This document shows, piece by piece, positions 40,128 to 53,755 of a DNA stretch of 64,000 nt; position 1 is the stretch's first letter, and the number at the start of each line of letters is the position of its first letter. The notes below the pieces were generated by a model. That model was not told the origin of the DNA and searched no databases. It saw only the letters and a list, made by a program, of their open reading frames with translations. The stretch is from assembly GCF_004358165.1 (NCBI RefSeq), contig NZ_SMTG01000002.1, positions 930,001-994,000 of the forward strand, in the 5' to 3' direction. Position numbers and translations under genes: made by a program. This DNA comes from Luteimonas terrae. GTDB lineage: Bacteria > Pseudomonadota > Gammaproteobacteria > Xanthomonadales > Xanthomonadaceae.

Positions 40128-43100
40128 TCAGATGCGCTGTATCAGCTGCGAGACACGCTGCACCGCGACCGAGGCGGTCGGGTAGTCCAGCGACTTCTGC
40201 GCGGCCAGCTCCGACAGCATCGACAGCGTGAAGCGCAGTGCGGCGTCGTCGCGTTCCAGCCACGCCTGCACCTTGGCCTCGGGCGTGGCACCCGGCATCG
40301 CCAGCACCTGGCCGACGAGCGCGCGGTGCTGCTGGCCGAGTTCCTCGCGCAGCACGCCTCGCGCGACCGCGTGCCAGCGACCGTCGACTTCCAGTGCGTC
40401 GATCTGCGCGGTGAGCCACGGCAGGTTGAGTGCTTCGCCGAGACGGAAGTGAAGGCGCGCGACGTCGACCGGCTTCTGCTTGCGCTCGCTGGCCACCTCG
40501 ATGATGTCCCACGCCGCTTCCAGGTACGGCAGGGCCGCGAGCTGCACGGCCAGCGCCTTCGGCACGCCCTTCTCGATCCAGGCCTGCAGGCTGGCGTCGT
40601 GTTCGGCGCGCTGGCCGTCGGCGATGATCTGGCGGCCATCGCGGATCGCATGGAAGCCGTCGTGGTAGCGATCAACCGCCGTGGTGATGTCGGGCAACGC
40701 GCCCGGACGCGCCAGCAGCCAGCGGGTGAACGCACGCTGCAGGTTCCAGATCACCTGCAGGGCGTCGACCTGCACCGACTCGGGTACCTGGCCGTCGAGC
40801 GCATCGATCTCGCCCCACAGCGCACGCGCTTCGATCGTCTCACGGGTGATCGTGAACGCCTTGGCCACCTCGCCCGGCGAACGGCCGCTGTCTTCCTGCA
40901 TGCGCAGCAGGAAGGTCGCGCCCATGCGGTTGATCATGGTGTTGGTGACGGCGGTCGCGATGATCTCGCGCTTGAGGCGGTGGCCTTCCATCAGCTCGGC
41001 ATACTTCTTCTGCAGCGGCTGCGGGAAGTAGCGCTGCAGTTCGCGCGACAGGTACGGATCTTCCGGGATGTCGGAGGCCAGCATCTGGTCGAACGCGACC
41101 AGCTTGGAGTACGACAGCAGCACCGCCAGCTCCGGACGGGTCAGGCCCTGGCCCTTGGCCTTGCGCTCGGAAATCTCGGCGTCCGAGGGCAGGAACTCGA
41201 TCTGCCGATCGAGCAGGCCCTGCGCCTCGAGCGTACGGATGAAGTGGCGCTTGGACCCCAGGCGCGACACGCTCATGCGCTCCATCAGACTCAGCGCCTG
41301 GTTCTGGCGATAGTTGTCCCACAACACCAGGCCGGCGACCTCGTCGGTCATCGAGGCCAGCAGCTTGTTGCGCGCCGGCAGCTTCATGCGGCCGTCCTGC
41401 ACCAGCGCATTGAGCAGGATCTTGATGTTGACCTCGTGGTCGGACGTGTCCACGCCGGCCGAGTTGTCGATGAAGTCCGTGTTGAGCAGCACGCCGTGCT
41501 GCGCCGCTTCGATGCGGCCAAGCTGGGTCAGACCCAGATTGCCGCCCTCGCCCACCACCTTGCAGCGCAGGTCGCGGCCGTCGACGCGCAAGGCGTTGTT
41601 GGCGCGGTCGCCGACATCGGCGTGGGTTTCGCTGGAGGACTTGACGTAGGTACCGATGCCGCCGTTCCACAGCAGGTCGACCGGCGCGCGCAGGATCGCC
41701 GACATCAGCTCGTTCGGGCTGATCGACGTCGCATCGCCTTCGATGCCCAGCGCCTGCCGCGCTTCGGCCGACAGCGGAATCGACTTGGCGCTGCGCGGCC
41801 ACACGCCACCGCCCTTGGCGATCAGCGACCTGTCGTAGTCCTCCCAGCTCGAACGCGGAATGGCGAACATGCGCTGGCGTTCGACGAAGGAGCGCGCGGC
41901 ATCCGGATTCGGATCGATGAAGATGTGGCGGTGATCGAACGCGGCGACCAGACGGATGTGCTCGCTGAGCAGCATGCCGTTGCCGAACACGTCGCCGGAC
42001 ATGTCGCCGACGCCGACCGTGGTGAAGTCTTCGGTCTGCGAGTTGCGGCCCATCGCACGGAAGTGCCGCTTGACCGACTCCCAGGCGCCGCGCGCGGTGA
42101 TGCCCATGCCCTTGTGGTCGTAGCCGACCGAGCCGCCGGACGCGAACGCATCGTCGAGCCAGAAGCCGTGCTCACGAGCGATGCCGTTGGCGATGTCGGA
42201 GAAGGTCGCGGTGCCCTTGTCGGCGGCGACGACCAGGTACGGATCGTTGTCGTCGTGGCGCACGACGTCGGCCGGCGGCACGATCGCGCCGTCGACGATG
42301 TTGTCGGTGATCTGCAGCAGGCCGTTGATGAAGAGGGTGTAGCAGGCGACGCCTTCGGCGAACTGCGCATCGCGGTCACCGCCGGCCGGCGGACGCTTGA
42401 CGATGAAGCCGCCCTTCGAGCCCACGGGCACGATGACGGTGTTCTTGACCATCTGCGCCTTGACCAGGCCCAGCACCTCGGTGCGGAAGTCCTCGCGGCG
42501 GTCCGACCAGCGCAGGCCACCACGCGCGACGGGACCGAAGCGCAGGTGGATGCCTTCCACGCGCGGACCGTAGACGAAGATCTCGCGATACGGACGCGGC
42601 TTGGGCAGCTCGGGCACGCGCGCGGAATCGAACTTGAAGCTGATCGTGTCGAGCAGGCCGCCATCGCGGGCGGTCTGGTAGTAGCTGGTGCGCAGCGTGG
42701 CGTCGATGACACCCAGATAGCTGCGCAGGATGCGGTCCTCGTCGAGGCTGGACACGCGATCGAGCAGGCCCTTGAGGCCCTCGCGCGCCGCGTCGTACTG
42801 CGCATCACGGTTGCCGTTGCGTGCGGCGAGCACCGGCTGCAGGACGGTCAGCGTGGCCTCGTCGCCACCCGACAGCGCCCGAAGCTGGGCACCGAGCAAC
42901 TGGGCACCGGCTTCGATCTGCACCTTGGTCTCGCGGCCCGTCGCCGGGTCGAAGCGCGCTTCGAAGACTTCGACCAGCAGACGCGCGAGCAGCGGATAGC
43001 GATTGAGTGTGTCCTCGACGTAGGCCTGCGAGAACGGCACGCCGACCTGCAGCAGGTACTTGCAGTAGCCGCGCAGCATCGCGACCTGGCGCCAGTCGAG

Positions 43101-45173
43101 GTCGGCGCCGAGGATCAGACGGTTGAAGCCGTCGTTCTCGGCATCGCCGTGCCAGATGCGGGCGAAGGCTTCGGTAAAGGCCTGCGCGCGCGCTTCGACG
43201 TCGATCGCACCGGCGGTGGCCTCGACGTAGAAGTCCTGCAGGAACAGCGTGCTGCCGTCGGCCTCGATGCGGTTGGGATGCTCGGCGATCACGCGCAGGC
43301 CGAGGTTCTCCATCACCGGCAGCACGTCCGACAGCGGGATGTGCGCGTCGCGGCGGTAGAGCTTGAAATGCAGCACAGACTCGCCGGTGGTCGGCAGCGG
43401 CTGGGTATAGAACCCCAGCTGCAGCGTGTCGTCGGTCGACACCGCGGCGAGCTTCTCCACGTCGGTCGCGGCGGCGGCCGGCGACGCGAACTCGATGTAG
43501 CCCGGCGACAGCGCACGGCCGAAGCGCGACGACAGGCGCAGGCCGTCGGCCTCGCCGTGGCGGCGGACCAGTTCGTCGCGCAGATCGTCCTGCCAGTTGC
43601 GCACGATCGCCTGCAGCGACTGTTCCAGCGCCGCCTGATCGATGTCGGCGGCGACGCCGGCGCGCGGACGCACGATCAGATGCAGCTGGGCCAGCGGCGA
43701 TTCGCCCAGCATCACGCTGGCATCGACGTGGTCGGCCTGCATGACGTCGCGCAGCAGCTGTTCGATGCGGCGACGCACGTCGGTATTGAAGCGGTCACGC
43801 GGGATGTAGACCAGCACCGAATAGAAGCGGCCGTAGCGGTCCTTGCGCAGGAACAGGCGGCTGCGCACGCGCTCCTGCAGGCCGAGGATGCCGGTGCCGA
43901 GACGGAACAGCTCGTCGGGCGTCGACTGGAACAGCTCGTCGCGCGGCAGCGTTTCGAGCAGGTGCTTGAGCGCCTTGCCGCTGTGGCCGGTGGGCTTGAG
44001 ACCCGACTCGCGCATCACGTGCGCGAAGCGCTCGCGCACCAGCGGGATGTCCCACGGGCGACGGGTGTAGGCGCTGGAGGTGTAGAGGCCGAGAAAGCGC
44101 AGCTCGCCGGTGACGTTGCCGTCGGCGTCGTAGCTCAGGATGCCGATGTAATCCATGTAGCCCGGACGATGGACCGTCGAGCGGGCGCTGGTCTTGGTGA
44201 GGATCAGCGGGTCGATCAGGCCCTCGCGACGCAGCGCGTCGGCGCCGAGCTCGCTGATCGGGCGCGACTTCACGGTGCCCGGCGTGCGCAGCAGGCCCAG
44301 CCCGCTGTCGGCGACCGCTTCCAGGCGCGCATCGTCGCCCTTGCGGCGCACCTTGTACTCGCGCACGCCGAAGAAGGTGAAGTGATCGTCGGCGGCCCAG
44401 CGCAGGAACTCCTGCGCTTCGGCGCGGCTCGCGTCCGACACCGGGATGTTGCGCGAGGCCAGCGTGTCGGCCATGTCCAGCATGCGCTCGCGCATGCGCG
44501 GCCAGTCGGCCACGATGATGCGCACGTCCTCGAGCACGCCGCGCACCAGCGCTTCGATGCGCGCGTTGTCTTCCGGCGTCTGGCGGTCGATCTCCAGATG
44601 CATCACCGATTCGGTCTCGCCCTCGCCCACGCCGGTCAGACGGCCCGCGCGATCGCGCGCGATCGACAGCACCGGGTGACCGAGCACGTGCACGCCGATG
44701 CCCTGCTCGGCCAGCGCCATCGTCACCGAGTCGACCAGGAACGGCATGTCGTCGTTGACGATCTGCAGCACGGTGTGCGGCGATTCCCAGCCGTGGGTCT
44801 TCATCGAAGGGTTGAACAGGCGCACGTTCGCGGTGCCCGGCTTGCGCCTGGCGGCGAACTCGAACAGGTCCGCGGCCAGCGCGGCCCAGCCGTCGGCGCT
44901 GTGCAGCGGCAGTTCGTCCTCGGTCATGCGGCGGTAGAACGCCTGGGCGAACGCACTCGCATCGGCGTGCGCGGCCTTGCCGGCGCGGCGGCGCACGGCG
45001 TCGAAGATCGGCGCCAGCAAGCCTGCGCCGGCGCGCGGCGGCGGTGCGGGCTGCACGCGCGCGGCCTGCTTTGCGGACTTCGCGGCCTTGGCAGGCGGTT
45101 TCGTGGCGGAGGCGCTGGCGGCCTTCGAAGCGCCGGTGGGCGCGGCTTTACCGGTTTTGCGGGATGAGGTCAT
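40128..45173 (-). CDS. gdhB: NAD-specific glutamate dehydrogenase, 180-kDa class
   Basis: 1681 residues, the size of the large L_GDH180 enzymes. The catalytic core is around 800-900: FGPVARGGLRWSDRREDFR, KAQMVKNTVIVPVGSKGGF (glutamate-binding lysines) and later the NAD domain with VGVGDMSGDVFGNGMLLSEH. The long N-terminal region carries ACT-like regulatory segments and starts with an Ala/Lys-rich leader (KAAPTGASKAASASATKPPA). It oxidises glutamate to 2-oxoglutarate, feeding carbon into the TCA cycle. An opposing plus-strand open frame covers it almost fully but is antisense noise. Confidence 0.96.
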   Translation of the reverse strand: MTSSRKTGKAAPTGASKAASASATKPPAKAAKSAKQAARVQPAPPPRAGAGLLAPIFDAVRRRAGKAAHADASAFAQAFYRRMTEDELPLHSADGWAALAADLFEFAARRKPGTANVRLFNPSMKTHGWESPHTVLQIVNDDMPFLVDSVTMALAEQGIGVHVLGHPVLSIARDRAGRLTGVGEGETESVMHLEIDRQTPEDNARIEALVRGVLEDVRIIVADWPRMRERMLDMADTLASRNIPVSDASRAEAQEFLRWAADDHFTFFGVREYKVRRKGDDARLEAVADSGLGLLRTPGTVKSRPISELGADALRREGLIDPLILTKTSARSTVHRPGYMDYIGILSYDADGNVTGELRFLGLYTSSAYTRRPWDIPLVRERFAHVMRESGLKPTGHSGKALKHLLETLPRDELFQSTPDELFRLGTGILGLQERVRSRLFLRKDRYGRFYSVLVYIPRDRFNTDVRRRIEQLLRDVMQADHVDASVMLGESPLAQLHLIVRPRAGVAADIDQAALEQSLQAIVRNWQDDLRDELVRRHGEADGLRLSSRFGRALSPGYIEFASPAAAATDVEKLAAVSTDDTLQLGFYTQPLPTTGESVLHFKLYRRDAHIPLSDVLPVMENLGLRVIAEHPNRIEADGSTLFLQDFYVEATAGAIDVEARAQAFTEAFARIWHGDAENDGFNRLILGADLDWRQVAMLRGYCKYLLQVGVPFSQAYVEDTLNRYPLLARLLVEVFEARFDPATGRETKVQIEAGAQLLGAQLRALSGGDEATLTVLQPVLAARNGNRDAQYDAAREGLKGLLDRVSSLDEDRILRSYLGVIDATLRTSYYQTARDGGLLDTISFKFDSARVPELPKPRPYREIFVYGPRVEGIHLRFGPVARGGLRWSDRREDFRTEVLGLVKAQMVKNTVIVPVGSKGGFIVKRPPAGGDRDAQFAEGVACYTLFINGLLQITDNIVDGAIVPPADVVRHDDNDPYLVVAADKGTATFSDIANGIAREHGFWLDDAFASGGSVGYDHKGMGITARGAWESVKRHFRAMGRNSQTEDFTTVGVGDMSGDVFGNGMLLSEHIRLVAAFDHRHIFIDPNPDAARSFVERQRMFAIPRSSWEDYDRSLIAKGGGVWPRSAKSIPLSAEARQALGIEGDATSISPNELMSAILRAPVDLLWNGGIGTYVKSSSETHADVGDRANNALRVDGRDLRCKVVGEGGNLGLTQLGRIEAAQHGVLLNTDFIDNSAGVDTSDHEVNIKILLNALVQDGRMKLPARNKLLASMTDEVAGLVLWDNYRQNQALSLMERMSVSRLGSKRHFIRTLEAQGLLDRQIEFLPSDAEISERKAKGQGLTRPELAVLLSYSKLVAFDQMLASDIPEDPYLSRELQRYFPQPLQKKYAELMEGHRLKREIIATAVTNTMINRMGATFLLRMQEDSGRSPGEVAKAFTITRETIEARALWGEIDALDGQVPESVQVDALQVIWNLQRAFTRWLLARPGALPDITTAVDRYHDGFHAIRDGRQIIADGQRAEHDASLQAWIEKGVPKALAVQLAALPYLEAAWDIIEVASERKQKPVDVARLHFRLGEALNLPWLTAQIDALEVDGRWHAVARGVLREELGQQHRALVGQVLAMPGATPEAKVQAWLERDDAALRFTLSMLSELAAQKSLDYPTASVAVQRVSQLIQRI

Positions 45174-45198
45174 GACGACGGACGTTCCGATGCAATGA

Positions 45199-45220
45199 GG
45201 CCCGCGTTCTCACGCGGGCC
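45199..45220. terminator. Hairpin between acyl-CoA dehydrogenase and gdhB
   Basis: 9-bp perfect stem GGCCCGCGT (45199-45207) / ACGCGGGCC (45212-45220), 4-nt loop, 132 bp past the acyl-CoA dehydrogenase stop and 26 bp before the gdhB ATG. No U-run; it could equally be a 5'-leader structure of gdhB. Confidence 0.45.
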
Positions 45221-45351
45221 GACGGGAAGGAAGAATCAGGACCACACGGCCGCACGCGCGACCGGGTCGGGTACCACCGACGCCGCGACGCCACGGGGGC
45301 GACGCAGGCGACGGACACACGCGATGCTGGCGTGGAGAAGCGGCATGCGGC

Positions 45352-46500
<1,149 letters not shown>

Positions 46501-46675
46501 GGCATGCAACTCCTGCGACCAAAATGATCCGGAGATTGTAACGTCGCGCCCCTGCAAAAGGCCCGAAAAACACGTTCCGCAGTGCAGCATGAATCGTGGC
46601 GAAACAGGCTTGCGCGACGTCGTGAAAACGCGGTCGGGCGTGTGACCGTCCGGTGACGATGCTCGGCTGCAATCC

Positions 46676-46704
46676 TTGACCACGCAGACGGCTGCGCCGA
46701 CAAT
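46676..46704 (+). promoter_or_regulatory. Candidate sigma-70 promoter for the sahR-metH operon
   Basis: TTGACC (46676-46681) and GACAAT (46699-46704) with a 17-nt spacer. The -10 touches the left edge of the palindrome at 46705, which would cover the transcription start, the position expected of a repressor site. Confidence 0.5.
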
Positions 46705-46730
46705 TATCTCTATATCGCGATATGGAGATA
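46705..46730. promoter_or_regulatory. 26-bp palindromic operator, probably for the SahR-like regulator
   Basis: TATCTCTATATCG (46705-46717) joined directly to CGATATGGAGATA (46718-46730); the right half reversed is TATCTCCATATCG, one mismatch in 13. Its centre is a perfect ATATCGCGATAT. The GGAG at 46724-46727 inside the right arm is also the best Shine-Dalgarno for the ATG at 46734, so binding could block both transcription and translation start. Confidence 0.85.
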
Positions 46731-46733
46731 TTG

Positions 46734-47663
46734 ATGGATCTGGAAGCCTGGTCCGCGCGCCTGAAAGTGCTCGCCGATCCCACCCGCGTCCGTCTGCTGG
46801 CCCTGCTGGAAGTCGAGGAACTGACAGTCGCCGAACTGTCGTCGATCACCCGGCTTGCGCAGCCGCGCGTGTCCACCCATCTGGCGCGTCTGAAGGAAGC
46901 CAATCTGGTGCGCGACCGCCGCGCCGGCGTCTCCGCCTACTACCGCTTCGACGATGCCGCGCTCGATCACGCCCAGCGCGCCCTGTGGCAGGCGCTGAGC
47001 ACCGGCAGCGACGATCCGCTGCTGCGTCAGGATGCCGAGCGCACGCCGGCGGTGCTGGCGATGCGCGCCGCCGACCAGAGCTGGGCCGATACCGTCGCCG
47101 GCGACATGGAGCGCCACTACTCGCCGGGCCGCACCTGGGAGGCACTGGCACGCTCGGCGCTGCCGCTGCTGGAAACCGGCGACGTGCTCGACATCGCGTC
47201 GGGCGACGGCGTGCTCGCCGAACTGCTGGCGCCGCACGCGCACCGCTACGTGTGTCTCGATGCCAGCCGTCGCGTCGTCGCCGCCTCGGCCGAACGCCTC
47301 AAGCGCTTCACCAACGTCGAAGTGCGCGAGGGCGACATGCATGCCCTGCCCTTCGACGACGCCAGTTTCGACCTCGTCGTACTGATGCACGCGCTGACCT
47401 ATGCCACCAGGCCCGCGCAGGCGGTCAACGAGGCGGCGCGCGTGCTGCGCCCCGGCGGTCGATTGCTGCTGTCGAGTCTCGACAGGCACGGCCATGAAAC
47501 CGCGGTCCAGGCCTATGGCCACGCCAACCTCGGGTTCCCGGACAAGGAACTGCGCCGCTTCGTGACGAAAGCCGGCCTGGAGATCCACAGCGCCGAAACC
47601 GTGACCCGCGAGAAGCGACCACCGCACTTCGAGGTCATCTCGATCATCGCGAGGAAGCCCTGA
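46734..47663 (+). CDS. sahR: ArsR-type regulator fused to SAM-methyltransferase domain (SahR-like)
   Basis: 309 residues from ATG 46734 ([20 protein letters not shown]). I prefer this to the ATG at 46722, because that codon lies inside the operator and GGAG is 6 bases before 46734. Residues 1-85 are an ArsR winged helix ([20 protein letters not shown]); residues 130-300 are a class I methyltransferase fold with [16 protein letters not shown] and [11 protein letters not shown]. SahR regulators of proteobacteria have this fusion and respond to S-adenosylhomocysteine, repressing methionine-cycle genes. Its stop overlaps the metH start (TGATG), in line with that role. Confidence 0.85.
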   Translation: MDLEAWSARLKVLADPTRVRLLALLEVEELTVAELSSITRLAQPRVSTHLARLKEANLVRDRRAGVSAYYRFDDAALDHAQRALWQALSTGSDDPLLRQDAERTPAVLAMRAADQSWADTVAGDMERHYSPGRTWEALARSALPLLETGDVLDIASGDGVLAELLAPHAHRYVCLDASRRVVAASAERLKRFTNVEVREGDMHALPFDDASFDLVVLMHALTYATRPAQAVNEAARVLRPGGRLLLSSLDRHGHETAVQAYGHANLGFPDKELRRFVTKAGLEIHSAETVTREKRPPHFEVISIIARKP

Positions 47664-48756
47664 TGGCGTGGCTGCACCCGGCGCGGGTCGAGGCGCTGGA
47701 ACAGGCGCTTGCGCAGCGCATCCTCGTGCTCGACGGCGCGATGGGCACAATGATCCAGCGCTTCGAACTGACCGAAGCCGACTACCGCGGTGAACGCTTC
47801 GCGCAGGGCTACGATGCGCTGCATACCATCGAGGGTCATGCGCACGGCGCCGGCTGCGGCTGCGAGAGCCACGACCAGCGCGGCAACAACGATCTGCTCA
47901 CGCTGACCCGTCCGGACATCATCCAGGGCATCCACGCCGATTACCTCGCCGCCGGCGCGGACATCGTCGAGACCAACACCTTCAACTCGACCGCAGTGTC
48001 GCTGGCCGACTACCGGCTGCAGCACCTGGTGCACGAACTCAATCGCGAAGGCGCCGCGCTCGCGCGCGCGGCCTGCGACGCCGCCGAAGCGCGCACGCCG
48101 GACCGTCCGCGCTTCGTCGCCGGCATTCTCGGCCCGACCAGCCGCACCGCCTCGATCAGTCCCGACGTCAACGATCCCGGCTACCGCGCGGTGACCTTCG
48201 ACGAGCTGGTGTCGATCTACCGCGATGCGAGCTTCGGCCTGATCGACGGCGGCGCCGACATCCTGATGGTCGAGACGGTGTTCGACACGCTGAATGCCAA
48301 GGCCGCGCTCTATGCGATCGAGACCGTGTTCGACGAACGTGGCGGCCGCCTGCCGGTGATGATCTCCGGCACGATCACCGACGCCTCGGGCCGTACGCTG
48401 TCGGGCCAGACCGCCGAAGCCTTCTGGTACTCGCTGCAGCATGCACGCCCGCATGCGGTGGGCCTGAACTGCGCGCTCGGTGCCAAGGACCTGCGTCCGC
48501 ACGTCGAGACACTCTCGCAGGTCGCGCAGACCTGCGTGTCCTGCCACCCGAATGCCGGCCTGCCGAACGCCTTCGGCGGCTACGACGAGACGCCCGAGGA
48601 CATGGCCGAGGTGCTGCGCGAATTCGCGACTGCCGGCCTGCTCAACATCGTCGGCGGTTGCTGCGGCACCTCGCCCGACCACATCCGCGCGATCGCCGCG
48701 GCGGTGGCCGATGTCGCGCCGCGCGTCCCGTCGTCGCAGGCCGTGGAGCAGGCCGC

Positions 48757-48760
<4 letters not shown>
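47663..48760 (+). CDS. metH: Methionine synthase, homocysteine-binding half (split MetH N-part)
   Basis: 365 residues. The barrel starts [20 protein letters not shown] and has the zinc cysteines in [14 protein letters not shown] and [14 protein letters not shown]. This is the homocysteine-activating module of cobalamin-dependent MetH. It ends at residue 365 and the next gene supplies the remaining modules, an arrangement known from xanthomonads. ATG overlaps the upstream stop, and its stop overlaps the next ATG (ATGA). Confidence 0.95.
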
Positions 48761-51441
<2,681 letters not shown>

Positions 51442-51514
51442 CGCATTGCGGACACATGGCCGCCACCTTGTGGCGGCTATGCTGGCCCGTCCTTCAATCC
51501 TTCGAGGACTCCGC

Positions 51515-52936
51515 ATGCGATCACGCCTGGGCACCGCTGCCGCGCTCGCCGCTTCCGTCTGTCTGGTTGCCTGCGGCGGCGCGCAGCAGCACGACACCGC
51601 CACGCCCGACACCGCGACGGCTCCGGCCGGGCATGGCGTGACGATCATCGAGAACGCCCGCGTGTTCGATGGCACCCGCGATCTCGGTGAAGTCTCGCTG
51701 GTGATCCGCGACGGCCTGATCGAACGCATCGCCGAAGCGGGCGCGACCGATCTGCCCGACGGCGCCAAACGCGTCGACCATGCGGGACGTTTCATCATTC
51801 CGGGCCTCGTCAACGACCATGCGCACGTCGGCAACACGAAGGGCACCGAGCACGGCGATCGCTTCTACACGCAGGCGCAGGTCTCGGCCGATCTGCGCCA
51901 GTTCCAGGCGTACGGCATCACCACCGTCGCCTCGCTGGGCATGAACGGCAGTGCATTCGGCGAGATCCGCAATGCGATCAATGCCGATCCGATGCTCGGC
52001 GCGCAGCTCTATGGCGCCGGCGGTGGCGTCGGTACGCCGGACGGGGCACCGCCCGCGGCGAACATGGGCCTGACCGATGATCCGGTCGCACGGCCGACGG
52101 ATGCCGATGGCGCACGCGCCGCGGTGCGCGCGCAGGCCGAAGCGGGCGTCGACATGATCAAGCTCTGGGTCGACGATCTCGGTGGCAAGGCGCCGCAGAT
52201 GCAGCCGGAAATCTACAAGGCCGCGATCGAGGAAGCGCATCGCCACAACCTGCTGGTCGCCGCGCACATCCACGATCTGGCGCCGGCGGCCGACCTCGTC
52301 GCCAGTGGTGTCGACATCATCGCCCACGGCATCCGCGACCGCGCCATCGAGGCGCCGCTGGTCGAGGCCATGAAAGCCGCCGGCACCGGCTACATCGCCA
52401 CGCTGCAGATCGACGAGGCCAACTACATCTACGCCGAACAGCCGGCGTGGCTGGACACGCCGTTCCTGCGCAACGCCCTGCCCGCGTCGGTACGCGCGCA
52501 ATGGTCGGACGCGGGCTGGCGCGAGACCAGGCTGGCCGACCCGGCCACGCAGAAGCATCGCGATGCGCTGGCGGTGAATCTCGCCAACCTGTCGACGCTG
52601 CACGCGGCCGGCGTGCGGATCGGGTTCGGCACCGACGCCGGTGCCCTGCCGCATCGCGTGCCGGGCTTCGCCGAGCATCGCGAACTGGAACTGATGGTCG
52701 ATCAGGCCGGTTTCAGCGCCGCTCAGGCGCTGGTCACGGCGACGAGCGCGGCGGCGCAGCTGCTGCGTTTCGACGACCGCGGCGTGCTGCAGCCGGGCAA
52801 GCGCGCAGACTTCGTCGTGCTGTCTGCGAATCCGCTCGACGACATCCGCAACACGCGCAGCATCGAGGCGGTCTGGCAGGCGGGTCGCCAGGTGGCAGGC
52901 CCGGTCGTGGACTACAGCGCGCAGGCACGCGACTGA
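51515..52936 (+). CDS. Amidohydrolase-family lipoprotein
   Basis: 473 residues from ATG 51515 (MRSRLGTAAALAASVCLVAC), which has GAGGA upstream and opens a lipoprotein signal ending LVAC. The metal-dependent hydrolase has HAHVG after the first strand, the carbamylated-Lys region MIKLW, AAHIHDL, IAHGI and the final Asp in FGTDAGALP, and ends with the usual composite beta part (GKRADFVVLSANPLDDI). It resembles imidazolonepropionase/prolidase-like secreted amidohydrolases; substrate unknown. Confidence 0.92.
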   Translation: MRSRLGTAAALAASVCLVACGGAQQHDTATPDTATAPAGHGVTIIENARVFDGTRDLGEVSLVIRDGLIERIAEAGATDLPDGAKRVDHAGRFIIPGLVNDHAHVGNTKGTEHGDRFYTQAQVSADLRQFQAYGITTVASLGMNGSAFGEIRNAINADPMLGAQLYGAGGGVGTPDGAPPAANMGLTDDPVARPTDADGARAAVRAQAEAGVDMIKLWVDDLGGKAPQMQPEIYKAAIEEAHRHNLLVAAHIHDLAPAADLVASGVDIIAHGIRDRAIEAPLVEAMKAAGTGYIATLQIDEANYIYAEQPAWLDTPFLRNALPASVRAQWSDAGWRETRLADPATQKHRDALAVNLANLSTLHAAGVRIGFGTDAGALPHRVPGFAEHRELELMVDQAGFSAAQALVTATSAAAQLLRFDDRGVLQPGKRADFVVLSANPLDDIRNTRSIEAVWQAGRQVAGPVVDYSAQARD

Positions 52937-52950
52937 CCGACGATTCCATC

Positions 52951-52977
52951 GCGCCCCCGCGCCTGGACGCGGGGCGC
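52951..52977. terminator. Possible bidirectional terminator hairpin
   Basis: GCGCCCCCGCG (52951-52961) pairs with CGCGGGGCGC (52968-52977) with one bulged C and a 6-nt loop, between convergent genes ending at 52936 and 52992. No U-run. Confidence 0.45.
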
Positions 52978-52991
52978 GCACCACGCAGCAC

Positions 52992-53747
52992 TCAGGGCAG
53001 TACGAACGACACGCCGAAGCCGCCGGTCCAGTCGTCCTCGTCGGCGGCGAAACCGCGCAGCACCGACAGATCCAGCTGCACCGCAGGCGCGACGCGCCAG
53101 GTGATGCCGGTGCCCAGCGCGCGCGAACGCTGCGCGCCGGTGCCCAGGCCCGCTTCGACGTAGGCCGCCACGATATCGGTCGACAGATACGTCCAGCTCG
53201 GCGAGAGCGTCCACCCGGTGCCGTTCTCGTCACGCGTGCCGTTGACGTAGAACGCGAGATCGCCGGTGGCCAGGCTCACGCCGAGATCCTGCTGGGCGCG
53301 TCCGGCGCGGATGTCCGCGGCGCCGGTCAGCACGCCCTGGCGCGCGAGCAGCGCCCATTGCAGGTCGTCGTCGGAACCGGGCAGCACCCACTTCAGCGCG
53401 ACGCTGCTGTCGCCGCCGCCCTGCACGCGGTCGCGTGCATCGGCGCTGCGCGTGAGTTCCCACACGCGGCTGTCGCTGCCGAGCTGCAGTTCGAGATCCG
53501 CGCCCAGCCCCACGCGCAGCAGACTCGCGGCGGTGGTGCGCGTGGTACGCACACCGTCGCTGTCGTCGTAGGCGACATCCGGCAGGCCCTGCTCGAAGGC
53601 GACCTGTCCGGGCGCCAGCACCGACGGCGAAAATCCGATGCCGGGCCGGTCGAATTCGACATCGGCCGCGTCCTGCGCATGCGCGAGCGCGCCCACGCAC
53701 GCGAGCGTGGTCAGCGCGGCCGCCCGCAGCACCACACGCGCGGACAT
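52992..53747 (-). CDS. Outer-membrane or periplasmic beta-rich protein
   Basis: 251 residues from ATG 53747 (MSARVVLRAAALTTLACVGA); a GTG at 53759 overlapping the upstream stop is possible. Signal peptide ending LAHAQ. The mature part has alternating strands (VGLGADLELQLGS, LATGDLAFYVNG) and ends in a terminal beta-strand, FGVSFVLP, close to the pattern of outer-membrane barrels of the transporter/MetA-pathway type. No function can be assigned. Confidence 0.8.
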   Translation of the reverse strand: MSARVVLRAAALTTLACVGALAHAQDAADVEFDRPGIGFSPSVLAPGQVAFEQGLPDVAYDDSDGVRTTRTTAASLLRVGLGADLELQLGSDSRVWELTRSADARDRVQGGGDSSVALKWVLPGSDDDLQWALLARQGVLTGAADIRAGRAQQDLGVSLATGDLAFYVNGTRDENGTGWTLSPSWTYLSTDIVAAYVEAGLGTGAQRSRALGTGITWRVAPAVQLDLSVLRGFAADEDDWTGGFGVSFVLP

Positions 53748-53755
53748 GGCACTGG

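Noticed and set aside
39909..45167. 1752-codon plus-strand open frame opposite the glutamate dehydrogenase gene
   Set aside because: It is the antisense of gdhB. In very GC-rich genes the opposite strand lacks stops because the real frame uses few codons whose complement is a stop; the translation (LRRHRDAR-like, His/Gln/Arg/Val rich) has no domain.
45236..45346. 36-codon minus-strand frame just after the acyl-CoA dehydrogenase stop
   Set aside because: Starts 7 bp after the stop with no Shine-Dalgarno, Arg/Val-rich, no family; more likely leader sequence of gdhB.
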